Assembly (NCBI GenBank): GCA_016294985.1 | Contig: JAECRW010000044.1 | Location: 1 to 11,253, forward strand | DNA length: 11,253 nt | Direction of reading: 5' to 3' | Origin: Candidatus Sifarchaeum marinoarchaea | GTDB lineage: Archaea > Asgardarchaeota > Sifarchaeia > Borrarchaeales > Borrarchaeaceae | Part shown: positions 1 to 5,904 of the stretch, in pieces | How the letters are laid out: the number at the start of each line of letters is the position of its first letter | Numbering within the stretch: the stretch's first letter is position 1 | Made by a program: the position numbers and the translations under genes | Notes under the pieces: generated by a model | Seen by the model: only the letters and a program-made list of their open reading frames with translations | What the model was told of the DNA's origin: nothing | Databases searched by the model: none

Positions 1-1187
1 TCCATTACTCTAGTAAATACTCCACCTAACGTTTCTACGCCTAGTGAAAGTGGTGTAACATCCAAGAGTACAATCTCATCCACTTCTCCAGCCATGATAC
101 CTCCTTGAATCGCAGCGCCCATAGCCACACATTCCATGGGATCTACTCCACGTTCAGCAGGTTTACCGATGATATCATCAACGAATTTTCGTACAATGGG
201 CATGCGAGTCGGACCACCGACGAGAATGACTTTGTCAATTTGATTTGGTTGTAATTTTGCATCCTCTAATGCGGTCATCATAGGGCCTCTGCATCGCTCT
301 ATAATAGGCGTTACAAGACGTTCAAGCGTTGAGCGAGTAAATTTCATTTTTAGGTTTTTAGGTCCGCTTTCATCTGCAGCAATAAATGGAAGATTTATTT
401 CAGTTTCCAAGATTGTAGATAATTCGATCTTTGCTTTCTCGCCAGCCTCTCTTACGCGCTGCATAGCAGTAGCATCAGAACTAAGATCAATTCCACTGTC
501 TTTCTTGAATCCTTCGACAACATAGTCAACAATGGCATTATCCATATCAGTACCGCCTAACTGGGTATCACCACTTGTCGATTCAACCATAAACGCTTTT
601 TGTCCGAAATCCATTATCGTCACATCTAGAGTACCGCCGCCAAAGTCGAAGACGAGAATTTTCATCTCCTGCTCCATTTTGTCAATACCGAAAGCCAAAG
701 AAGCAGCTGTTGGTTCATTAATGATACGAACGACATCTAGACCAGCGATTATCCCCGCATCTTTTGTTGCTTGTCGTTGATTATCATTAAAATAAGCAGG
801 TACTGTAATCACAGCTTTTTCCACTTTTTCTCCTAGAAAAGCCTCAGCATCACGTTTAATTTTTTGAAGTATGAATGATGAGATTTGCTGCGGTGAATAT
901 TCTTTACCCTGAATGTTCACTTTGTAATCCAGACCCATTTTTCGTTTGATCGCTGTGATGGTTGCTTCAGGATTTGATACTGCTTGGCGACGTGCTGGTT
1001 CACCTACAAGCAAAGTCCCATCTTCAGTAAATGCGACATAGGATGGAAATGCTTTGCCATATTGTGTGCTTCCCTCTGCACTTGGAATGATGACAGGTCG
1101 GCCGCCCATCATGGCAGCTGCTGCTGAATTGCTGGTTCCGAGGTCTATGCCAATAATTCTTTCCCTTTTCTTTTTTTCGTTTGCCAA
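1..1187 (-). CDS. dnaK: Chaperone DnaK (Hsp70), 3' end cut by window edge
   Basis: ATP-dependent Hsp70 chaperone of the cytoplasm, working with GrpE and DnaJ. About 395 residues are present: the whole nucleotide-binding domain and the beginning of the linker/substrate-binding region; the rest lies beyond position 1. Visible motifs: phosphate loop IGIDLGTSNS (residues 12-21), NEPTAAS (157-163), phosphate-2 FDFGGGTLDVT (180-190), GDTQLGGTDMD, and the adenosine loop VGGPTRMP (323-330). Residues around 80-95 run straight from IKRKMG to the KEYSPQQIS segment, so the roughly 24-residue insertion of proteobacterial DnaK is absent, as in Gram-positive and archaeal forms. The start is TTG at 1187: no in-frame ATG precedes the conserved N terminus, and GGAGGT lies 6 nt upstream inside the end of grpE. 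It follows grpE by 2 bp, so the two are almost certainly cotranscribed and translationally coupled. Confidence 0.97.
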   Translation of the reverse strand, partial: MANEKKKRERIIGIDLGTSNSAAAAMMGGRPVIIPSAEGSTQYGKAFPSYVAFTEDGTLLVGEPARRQAVSNPEATITAIKRKMGLDYKVNIQGKEYSPQQISSFILQKIKRDAEAFLGEKVEKAVITVPAYFNDNQRQATKDAGIIAGLDVVRIINEPTAASLAFGIDKMEQEMKILVFDFGGGTLDVTIMDFGQKAFMVESTSGDTQLGGTDMDNAIVDYVVEGFKKDSGIDLSSDATAMQRVREAGEKAKIELSTILETEINLPFIAADESGPKNLKMKFTRSTLERLVTPIIERCRGPMMTALEDAKLQPNQIDKVILVGGPTRMPIVRKFVDDIIGKPAERGVDPMECVAMGAAIQGGIMAGEVDEIVLLDVTPLSLGVETLGGVFTRVM

Positions 1188-1189
1188 AA

Positions 1190-1894
1190 TTATACCTCCA
1201 TTTTGTTGTTTTCATTATTATTTGTAAGATCATCTTTGATAGATTCTTCTTCTATAAAATCATCTTTAGTAGAATCATCTTCATTGGTTTCCTCTTTCTG
1301 AGGAATTTTCGACACTGCAACGGTAGCAGGTCGAATTACTTCATTATCCAACAAATATCCTTTCCTATATTCTTCAATTATTGTGTTATTAGGGTGATCA
1401 GAAGAATCAAATCGACAGACTACCTCATGATAAAGGGGATTCACCCGCTTTCCTAAGGCGTCTATCTTTTTTACACCTTCTTCTTTTAAGATCTTATTAA
1501 ACTGATCTAAGATCATTTTCACACCATCATAAAACGTAGAATTATTTTCTTCTTCATTGATATTTTGGGCAGTGGCAACAGCCCGTTCAAGATCATCCAC
1601 AATAGTTAATAATTTGCTTAAAAAACGTCTAATTCCAACCTTCTGTATTCGTTCCATTTGTTTTTTTGTTCTTTTTTGAAAATTATCAAAGTCTGCCTGC
1701 AGGTATTTCAATCTTTTTAAATAATCTTCGGCTTGTGCTTTTTCTGTTTCCAATTCTTCTTGTAGTTGCTCTATCATTTCTGTTTCAGTCATTTCAATAG
1801 GTATTTCGACCTCAACACTTTCTTTTTCCGCATTAGCCGATCCCTTGTTGTTTTCTTCCATTTTTATTTCTTTATCTTTGGTTTTATTCTTCAA
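1190..1894 (-). CDS. grpE: GrpE nucleotide exchange factor
   Basis: Nucleotide exchange factor that releases ADP from DnaK. 234 residues, longer than the usual 180-200. Residues 1-35 are charged and disordered-looking; 37-110 form the long coiled-coil helix, including FDNFQKR (69-75); 120-195 are the beta-wing head with NPLYHEVV (152-159) and GYLLDNEVIRPATVAV (179-194), the GrpE signature region that touches DnaK. Residues 197-234 form an unusual acidic tail containing two ten-residue repeats. The start is TTG at 1894 with GGAGG 7 nt upstream; an internal ATG at codon 12 has a weaker site. It is the first gene of the grpE-dnaK pair, and its last codons contain the dnaK ribosome binding site. 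Function is secure; the role of the tail is unknown. Confidence 0.96.
   Translation of the reverse strand: MKNKTKDKEIKMEENNKGSANAEKESVEVEIPIEMTETEMIEQLQEELETEKAQAEDYLKRLKYLQADFDNFQKRTKKQMERIQKVGIRRFLSKLLTIVDDLERAVATAQNINEEENNSTFYDGVKMILDQFNKILKEEGVKKIDALGKRVNPLYHEVVCRFDSSDHPNNTIIEEYRKGYLLDNEVIRPATVAVSKIPQKEETNEDDSTKDDFIEEESIKDDLTNNNENNKMEV
1194..1199 (-). promoter_or_regulatory. Ribosome binding site of dnaK
   Basis: GGAGGT on the minus strand, 6 nt before the TTG at 1187. It lies in the last two sense codons of grpE (Glu, Val). It decides the TTG start, since no suitable ATG is nearby, and implies coupled translation. Confidence 0.85.
1226..1285 (-). repeat. 30-bp tandem repeat inside the grpE tail
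   Basis: Two adjacent 30-nt units (1256-1285 and 1226-1255, in reading order) match at 23 of 30 positions and encode NEDDSTKDDF and IEEESIKDDL, residues 204-213 and 214-223 of GrpE. The unit is a whole number of codons, so copy number could vary without a frameshift. Confidence 0.75.
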
Positions 1895-1901
1895 TTATAA
1901 T

Positions 1902-1906
1902 CCTCC
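1902..1906 (-). promoter_or_regulatory. Ribosome binding site of grpE
   Basis: GGAGG on the minus strand, 7 nt upstream of the TTG at 1894. It favours TTG over the ATG eleven codons further in. Confidence 0.8.
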
Positions 1907-1945
1907 ACGTTAAAGAAGGTAATAATCAAGATAGGGTCGAATTCT

Positions 1946-1961
1946 TTACATTTAAATGTAA
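1946..1961 (-). promoter_or_regulatory. Perfect 16-bp palindrome, candidate grpE promoter/operator
   Basis: TTACATTTAAATGTAA reads identically on both strands. Its core TTTAAA resembles an archaeal TATA box. If used for grpE it would place transcription start near 1927, giving a leader of about 33 nt that includes the GGAGG site. A palindrome covering a TATA box would suit a repressor that blocks TBP. No bacterial CIRCE element (TTAGCACTC-N9-GAGTGCTAA) is present. The position fits, but function is inferred. Confidence 0.4.
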
Positions 1962-2000
1962 GATGTGAACATTAATCAACAGATGTCAACAAATAATCGA
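1961..2000. repeat. Imperfect 20-bp direct repeat upstream of grpE
   Basis: Two consecutive units both begin AGATGT-AACA and end near TAATC (1961-1980 and 1981-2000), with a one-base shift inside. The spacing is about two helical turns, and the first unit abuts the 16-bp palindrome. Confidence 0.4.
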
Positions 2001-2077
2001 TAATGTTGTTTAAATTGCTGATTTTTTGCCTCATATAGATGTGCATGTTAACCACGTTCATTTTTCGAAAGACACAC

Positions 2078-2098
2078 TATGTCACTTTTGGTGACATA
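2078..2098. promoter_or_regulatory. Inverted repeat with 8-bp arms
   Basis: TATGTCAC (2078-2085) and GTGACATA (2091-2098) are perfect reverse complements separated by TTTTG. The size and A/T-flanked GTCAC/GTGAC half-sites are typical of a dimeric helix-turn-helix regulator site. On the minus strand it lies about 25 nt downstream of a TTTAAATA box (2118-2125), where an operator over a start site would be. Confidence 0.45.
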
Positions 2099-2112
2099 AT
2101 AAAGGTCGATCA

Positions 2113-2129
2113 TACCTTATTTAAAGGTA
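2113..2129. promoter_or_regulatory. Inverted repeat around a TTTAAATA box
   Basis: TACCTT (2113-2118) and AAGGTA (2124-2129) are reverse complements with a 5-base spacer. The middle reads TTTAAATA on the minus strand (2118-2125), a good archaeal TATA-like sequence pointing toward grpE, though it would give a leader near 200 nt. Confidence 0.3.
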
Positions 2130-2292
2130 ATGGTAAAGTCATAGTAGCACCAGCAATTGCTTGGAGGATTTAAAATTTTATGTTCACTTGCTTTTTCCAC
2201 CCACACAATGAAAGGCGACCAGATACAATAACTCATTATCAGTTGAGTTAATTCAAAACTATTAAACATTAAATAAACAAGACAAAACAGCC

Positions 2293-2314
2293 TATTGGTG
2301 AACCAATATAAATA
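2293..2314 (+). promoter_or_regulatory. TATA box with abutting dyad, candidate promoter of the glycan operon
   Basis: TATAAATA at 2307-2314 is the best TATA-like sequence ahead of the glycosyltransferase operon and predicts a start near 2333-2338. Immediately upstream and overlapping it by two bases is a dyad: TATTGGT (2293-2299), GA, ACCAATA (2302-2308), perfect 7-bp arms. A protein bound there would cover the BRE/TATA region and so repress, or recruit TFB/TBP if it is an activator. No transcript evidence is available. Confidence 0.5.
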
Positions 2315-2320
2315 AGAAAA

Positions 2321-2503
2321 GTGAGGCTTAAATTGGAACGACGTGAACTCTCCACGATATTCTTCATAATTCTTGTGAATTTTTTGTATTTCTTCATAAT
2401 CCTGATAATTTTTCCACTATCAGCAAATCCGAGATATCCATTTGCATGTCTTACTGAAAGGAGTGATTTTCATCCATTTTCAGGCAATTTCTTGAGGTAT
2501 TAG
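2321..2503 (+). CDS. Possible small membrane or secreted peptide (56-60 aa), uncertain
   Basis: Reading frame from GTG 2321 or TTG 2333 to TAG 2501-2503. The shorter form begins with a charged ERRE segment, then about 20 very hydrophobic residues (near residues 13-33 of the long form) ending PLSANP, and a 25-residue polar tail. This is the shape of a signal peptide or single-span small protein. No Shine-Dalgarno sequence precedes either start, but TTG 2333 lies 26 nt after the first base of the TATA box, so it could be read from a nearly leaderless transcript; GTG 2321 is probably upstream of the start site. It ends 21 nt before the first glycosyltransferase. A/T-rich DNA readily gives hydrophobic frames by chance, so it may simply be leader RNA. 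Not recognised as any family. Confidence 0.25.
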   Translation: MRLKLERRELSTIFFIILVNFLYFFIILIIFPLSANPRYPFACLTERSDFHPFSGNFLRY

Positions 2504-2524
2504 ATTACGTGAAGATGAGAAACT

Positions 2525-3673
2525 ATGAGAATCGCTATTTTAAATGAAACTTTTTTACCTGAAGGAATTGGAGGAATAAAAAGATGGTATTGGGAACTCA
2601 CACGCCGCTTCGCTAAATGGGGACACCAGGTTCATGTATATTCACTACATTGGGAGGGAATGCCCAAAATTGAGATGATTGAAGGAATCAAGATTTTCAG
2701 ATTAAGCAAAATAAAAGACTTATATGTAGGACGAGGACGCCGTCCTTTTTATTCTGAGTTGAATTATGCAATAAAGGTCTTTAAACATCTACTAAGGAAA
2801 GAAGAATATGATATTATCGACTGTGGCCCATATATTCCTGCTTTTTCTGGATCATTCGTATCAATGATTAAAAAAATACCAGTTATTTTCTTTTTACCCG
2901 ATGTAATTGGGTTAAATTGGAGTACATACCTCGAAAGCAGGATTTGGGGAATGGTAGGCCTACTCACAGAAAGGCTTACCGCGAAACTTCATTATAACCA
3001 CATAATAACAATTACCAAATTGGTAAAGGAAAGACTAGTGAATATTCTGAAAATACCTGAAGAAAAAATTGACGTGATTTCATGCGGCGTTGACATTCAG
3101 ACGTTCGATAACATCGAAGTGAAAAAAGAAAAACACTCGATACTGTATGCGGGATGGTTAGTACCACATAAACACGTGGATTGGTTAATAAAAGCAATGC
3201 CATCTGTCTTAAAGAAAGTACCTGATGCGCATTTAGATATAATAGGTGATGGGCCTCTGCGTAATGAATTATTGGCGTTCGTAAAACGACTTAAGTTATC
3301 TGACAATATTACTTTTCATGGATACCTCCAAAACTACAAAGATGTTGCATATTTTATGCGTAAAGCAGAAGTTTTTGTTAATCCTTCCACAAGGGAAGGA
3401 CAGAGTCACGTCCTACTTGAAGCCATGGCTGCGAGAACCCCACCGATTGGGATATATAAGCCAGATTCAGGCGTTACAGAAACAATAAAACATGGGATAA
3501 ATGGCCTTTTAACGCACCCTGACGAACTATCCGATTCAATAGTCAAGATATTTCAAGACAAAGACTTTTCAAAGATGTTAGCAGAAAACGGCAGAAAGTT
3601 TGCAGAAGAACGTGACTGGAATAAAATTTCAGAAATGGTATTAAACGTGTATGACAGTGTAGCAAGGAAGTAA
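2525..3673 (+). CDS. GT4-family glycosyltransferase 1
   Basis: Retaining GT-B glycosyltransferase, cytosolic or membrane-associated, expected to move a sugar from a nucleotide donor to a lipid-linked glycan; sugar and acceptor are unknown. 382 residues, normal for GT4. The N-terminal Rossmann domain starts MRIAILNETFLP and contains the GGIKR acceptor-side loop (16-20) and GHQVHVYS; the C-terminal domain contains the donor-binding E-x7-E motif, EGQSHVLLE (E291 and E299), followed by HGINGLL. The phosphate-binding motif usually written GRL-x-x-xKG reads GWLVPHKH: Arg is replaced by Trp211 while Lys216 is kept. ATG 2525 gives the canonical GT4 N terminus; its ribosome binding site is weak. It is first in a run of four same-strand genes, 81 bp before the methyltransferase. 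Confidence 0.92.
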   Translation: MRIAILNETFLPEGIGGIKRWYWELTRRFAKWGHQVHVYSLHWEGMPKIEMIEGIKIFRLSKIKDLYVGRGRRPFYSELNYAIKVFKHLLRKEEYDIIDCGPYIPAFSGSFVSMIKKIPVIFFLPDVIGLNWSTYLESRIWGMVGLLTERLTAKLHYNHIITITKLVKERLVNILKIPEEKIDVISCGVDIQTFDNIEVKKEKHSILYAGWLVPHKHVDWLIKAMPSVLKKVPDAHLDIIGDGPLRNELLAFVKRLKLSDNITFHGYLQNYKDVAYFMRKAEVFVNPSTREGQSHVLLEAMAARTPPIGIYKPDSGVTETIKHGINGLLTHPDELSDSIVKIFQDKDFSKMLAENGRKFAEERDWNKISEMVLNVYDSVARK

Positions 3674-3717
3674 ACAGAAGGTAACAGAATGAGAATTTTG
3701 TAAACACAGGAAGGCAA

Positions 3718-3903
3718 ATGTCAGAAAGACATAGAAAGTTGCGAGAAGACCTAAATGAGGATCAATATGCTTAAGTCTATGGAAATAATTTTATGGAACG
3801 TAAAATACGGTCGTTCGACCTTAAAGGTGTATTTACAGAAGAAGAGGCATTTAATAAAAAAGCATTTGCCTACTTTTCTAATTCATTTATATCCTATTCT
3901 TAA
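3718..3903 (+). pseudogene. Coding-like remnant in a second frame over the methyltransferase 5' end
   Basis: In this frame an ATG at 3718, preceded by AGGAAGG (3708-3714), opens 18 charged codons (MSERHRKLREDLNEDQYA) that stop at TAA 3772-3774. The same frame then stays open for 42 codons to TAA 3901-3903, with protein-like text such as FDLKGVFTEEEAFNKKAFAY. Many codons begin with G (GAA, GAC, GGT, GCA), the usual sign of a coding frame, more so than the overlapping annotated frame here. It could be a decayed gene fragment, the original N terminus of the methyltransferase displaced by a stop and a frameshift, or chance. Confidence is limited because no homology search was possible. Confidence 0.3.
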
Positions 3904-4621
3904 TCGTATTTCAACATCTTGCGTAAGCTATATACTGCCTTTTATTGTACCTACAAATAATTTATGTTTCGAGAGATTAATTGAATATCCAAAAGTGTGG
4001 GAATATCTTGCTCTAAACAAAAAAGATCTGATACTAGATATCGGCTCTGGGGCGTCATGTTTTCCAAGTCTATTGTCAAGAAAAGGCTTTAGAATAGTCA
4101 CATTAGATAGTGACCCTGACAGAATTATAATACAAAAAAGAGCACTAGATGAATTTTCTGGAGAAATCCGACATAACCTTCAGTTGATAGTGGCGGATGC
4201 GATATTCCTTCCTTTCAAAAAGGCGACATTTGATAAGATTATGCTAATTTCAGTAATAGAGCACATTCCAAAGGATAAAGTGGCTTTAAAGGAGACTAGA
4301 AGAGTTTTAAAGGAAAATGGAATTTGTGCACTTACCTTTCCATACTCTGTTACGCCTCAAATTCCAGAATCAGAATTCGATCTTAGAAGTTATTCGGAGA
4401 AAGATATAGTGAACCGAATCTTGAAACCAACAAGATTGTGGATTATAAAAAGATATCTTTTCAGAAAGCAATTTCTTAGAGCCATATATAGAGTTATATC
4501 TACGGGATGGTTTATTATATTGGATTTTCTACTTGGAATATTTGCCCATAACTTAGAAAATCTGTTTGGAGACGAAACAAAGTCATCAATATGTATACTA
4601 AAGTTGATGAACACTAATTAA
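3755..4621 (+). CDS. Class I SAM-dependent methyltransferase 1
   Basis: Methyltransferase of the Methyltransf_11 type; by context it may methylate a sugar of the glycan. Motif I is ILDIGSG (93-99), the acidic residue that holds the SAM ribose follows in TLDSDPDR, then VADAIFLPF, and VIEHIP with the downstream KETRRVLKENG helix. 288 residues, with about 85 residues before motif I and a hydrophobic stretch near 245-265 (TGWFIILDFLLGIF) that may anchor it to the membrane. The start is uncertain: ATGs occur at codons 1, 5 and 9. An overlapping frame (3718-3900) looks at least as protein-like as the N-terminal 50 residues, so the true N terminus may differ or the gene may carry frame damage. The catalytic part is secure. 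It lies between two GT4 genes and is probably cotranscribed. Confidence 0.85.
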   Translation: MRINMLKSMEIILWNVKYGRSTLKVYLQKKRHLIKKHLPTFLIHLYPILNRISTSCVSYILPFIVPTNNLCFERLIEYPKVWEYLALNKKDLILDIGSGASCFPSLLSRKGFRIVTLDSDPDRIIIQKRALDEFSGEIRHNLQLIVADAIFLPFKKATFDKIMLISVIEHIPKDKVALKETRRVLKENGICALTFPYSVTPQIPESEFDLRSYSEKDIVNRILKPTRLWIIKRYLFRKQFLRAIYRVISTGWFIILDFLLGIFAHNLENLFGDETKSSICILKLMNTN

Positions 4622-4652
4622 TTACAGTTTTAGGAAAGAATTACATCATCTA

Positions 4653-4674
4653 ATTTCTTTGTTATCAAAGAAAT
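4653..4674 (+). promoter_or_regulatory. Nine-bp hairpin upstream of glycosyltransferase 2
   Basis: ATTTCTTTG (4653-4661), loop TTAT, CAAAGAAAT (4666-4674): perfect 9-bp stem. An outer pair TTACAT (4641-4646) and ATGTAA (4683-4688) could extend it as a nested structure. No T-run follows, so it is a poor terminator. The AGGTG ribosome binding site starts two bases after the outer arm, suggesting an RNA processing, stability or translation-control element within the operon. Confidence 0.45.
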
Positions 4675-4689
4675 GACCTTCAATGTAAC

Positions 4690-4694
4690 AGGTG
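4690..4694 (+). promoter_or_regulatory. Ribosome binding site of glycosyltransferase 2
   Basis: AGGTG, 5 nt before the ATG at 4700; it sits just 3' of the nested hairpin and supports this start. Confidence 0.6.
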
Positions 4695-4699
4695 CTTAA

Positions 4700-5860
4700 A
4701 TGAAGATTTGTATGCTTGTAGAGCAATGGTTTCCGCAGGTAGGAGGAGTAGAAAACCATGTACGATTCTTAACAAAAGGACTTACCAACGCGGGACACGA
4801 AGTGCACATAATTGTCAGAAATTTAAAACTAAAAGGAATGATACCTTATAAAATTGAAAAAGAGTTTACGAAAAGCGTCACTATCACACGGCTTGGTCCC
4901 TCTTCAATTTTTGAAAGCGATATAGGTCGCGCGCTGTATGCGGTCTTATCATCTCTCAAAGTCATCAAAGATAATTCTTTTGATATTTTTCATGCGCACT
5001 CATTTACTGCAACGATTCCTGCGCTTCTTGGCAAGCATATTTTGAAAATTCCGACCATACTTACAATGCATACTTCGCATTTCGGAAAATGGTACTCAAT
5101 TACTAATCAAATTCTAAGATCTGGAATTTATAGTGCAATCGAAACAAAAACACTATTCAACAATAAATTTGATAGAATTATTACAGTTAATAAGAGCTTA
5201 GCAAAGACTGCAATGAAATTGGGTGTCTCCAAAGATAAATTGGTTTATATTCCAAATGCGATTGAACTAGAAGAGTTTGATTCATACAAATTAGATTTGA
5301 GTGCTTCGTCGCAGGAAAAGACCGTTCTCTTCGTGGGAAGATTAACTCCTGTAAAAGGTCTACATACGTTACTGAAGGCGATTTCTCTTGTGCTTGAAGA
5401 ATCAAAGCACTATAAATTTCTGATAGCGGGGGAAGGGCCCCTAAAGAATGATTTAGCCGAATATATCTACAAGAACAACCTTCAAGAACACGTTCATCTT
5501 TTAGGCGTGCAAACAGGAAACGATCTTATAAGATTGTATAAAACTTCAAATGCAGTTGTACTTTCTTCTTATGACGAAGGGTGCCCAGTTTCAATTTTGG
5601 AAGCTTGGGGTGCAAGATTACCTGTAGTTGCTACAAGCGTCGGAGGTACAAAAGAGATTGTTGAACATGGAAAGAATGGATTACTTGTCCCACCTGGAAA
5701 TCCAAAAGCATTAGCTAGAGCTCTCATAAAAATCTTAACGGATGAAAAACTAGCGAGACTTCTAGGCGATAATGGTAGAGCGATGGTAGAAAAGGAATAT
5801 AATTGGAAAACAACTGTAAAGAAAATCCTTGCAATTTATCAGGATGTTCGAAGGACATGA
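4700..5860 (+). CDS. GT4-family glycosyltransferase 2
   Basis: Retaining GT-B enzyme, 386 residues. The N-terminal domain carries GGVENHVRFLTKGL (from residue 15) and GHEVHIIV, then FDIFHAHSF and TILTMHTSH, the usual GT4 acceptor-side elements; the GGVE-H pattern resembles the PIG-A/PimA-like branch but does not fix the substrate. The C-terminal donor domain has VGRLTPVKG with R214 and K219, and the E-x7-E motif EGCPVSILE (E293, E301) followed by VGGTKEIVEHGKNGLLVPPGNP, all intact. It most likely adds a sugar to a lipid-linked intermediate at the inner membrane face. It lies 78 bp after methyltransferase 1, with a hairpin in the gap, and 44 bp before glycosyltransferase 3. It is the best-conserved of the three GT4 proteins by motif. 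Confidence 0.94.
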   Translation: MKICMLVEQWFPQVGGVENHVRFLTKGLTNAGHEVHIIVRNLKLKGMIPYKIEKEFTKSVTITRLGPSSIFESDIGRALYAVLSSLKVIKDNSFDIFHAHSFTATIPALLGKHILKIPTILTMHTSHFGKWYSITNQILRSGIYSAIETKTLFNNKFDRIITVNKSLAKTAMKLGVSKDKLVYIPNAIELEEFDSYKLDLSASSQEKTVLFVGRLTPVKGLHTLLKAISLVLEESKHYKFLIAGEGPLKNDLAEYIYKNNLQEHVHLLGVQTGNDLIRLYKTSNAVVLSSYDEGCPVSILEAWGARLPVVATSVGGTKEIVEHGKNGLLVPPGNPKALARALIKILTDEKLARLLGDNGRAMVEKEYNWKTTVKKILAIYQDVRRT

Positions 5861-5904
5861 TTTTCGGCTATCACTAAACAAAATTAGATTTAGCGGGCGA
5901 TAGT

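Larger units (their letters stand above)
1895..2320. other. Gene-free, dyad-rich region between grpE and the glycan genes
   Basis: About 425 bases between divergent transcription units. No convincing gene was found on either strand. It holds the grpE ribosome binding site, a 16-bp palindrome, an imperfect 20-bp direct repeat, three separate dyads and a plus-strand TATA box, each listed separately. The density of symmetrical elements suggests regulator binding for one or both flanking units. Confidence 0.6.

Noticed and set aside
532..780. Plus-strand open frame of 82 codons opposite dnaK
   Set aside because: It is antisense to conserved DnaK motifs (FDFGGGT, NEPTAAS), which fix the minus strand as coding.
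1181..1456. Plus-strand open frame of 91 codons opposite grpE
   Set aside because: Phe/Ile-rich product is the reverse image of acidic Glu/Asp codons in GrpE; no family signal.
2180..2251. 23-codon frame with GGAGG at 2163-2167
   Set aside because: The spacing from GGAGG to ATG is 12 nt, too long, and the peptide shows no recognisable features.
1895..2320. Bacterial CIRCE/HrcA operator upstream of grpE
   Set aside because: The TTAGCACTC-N9-GAGTGCTAA pattern is absent; the dyads present have other sequences.
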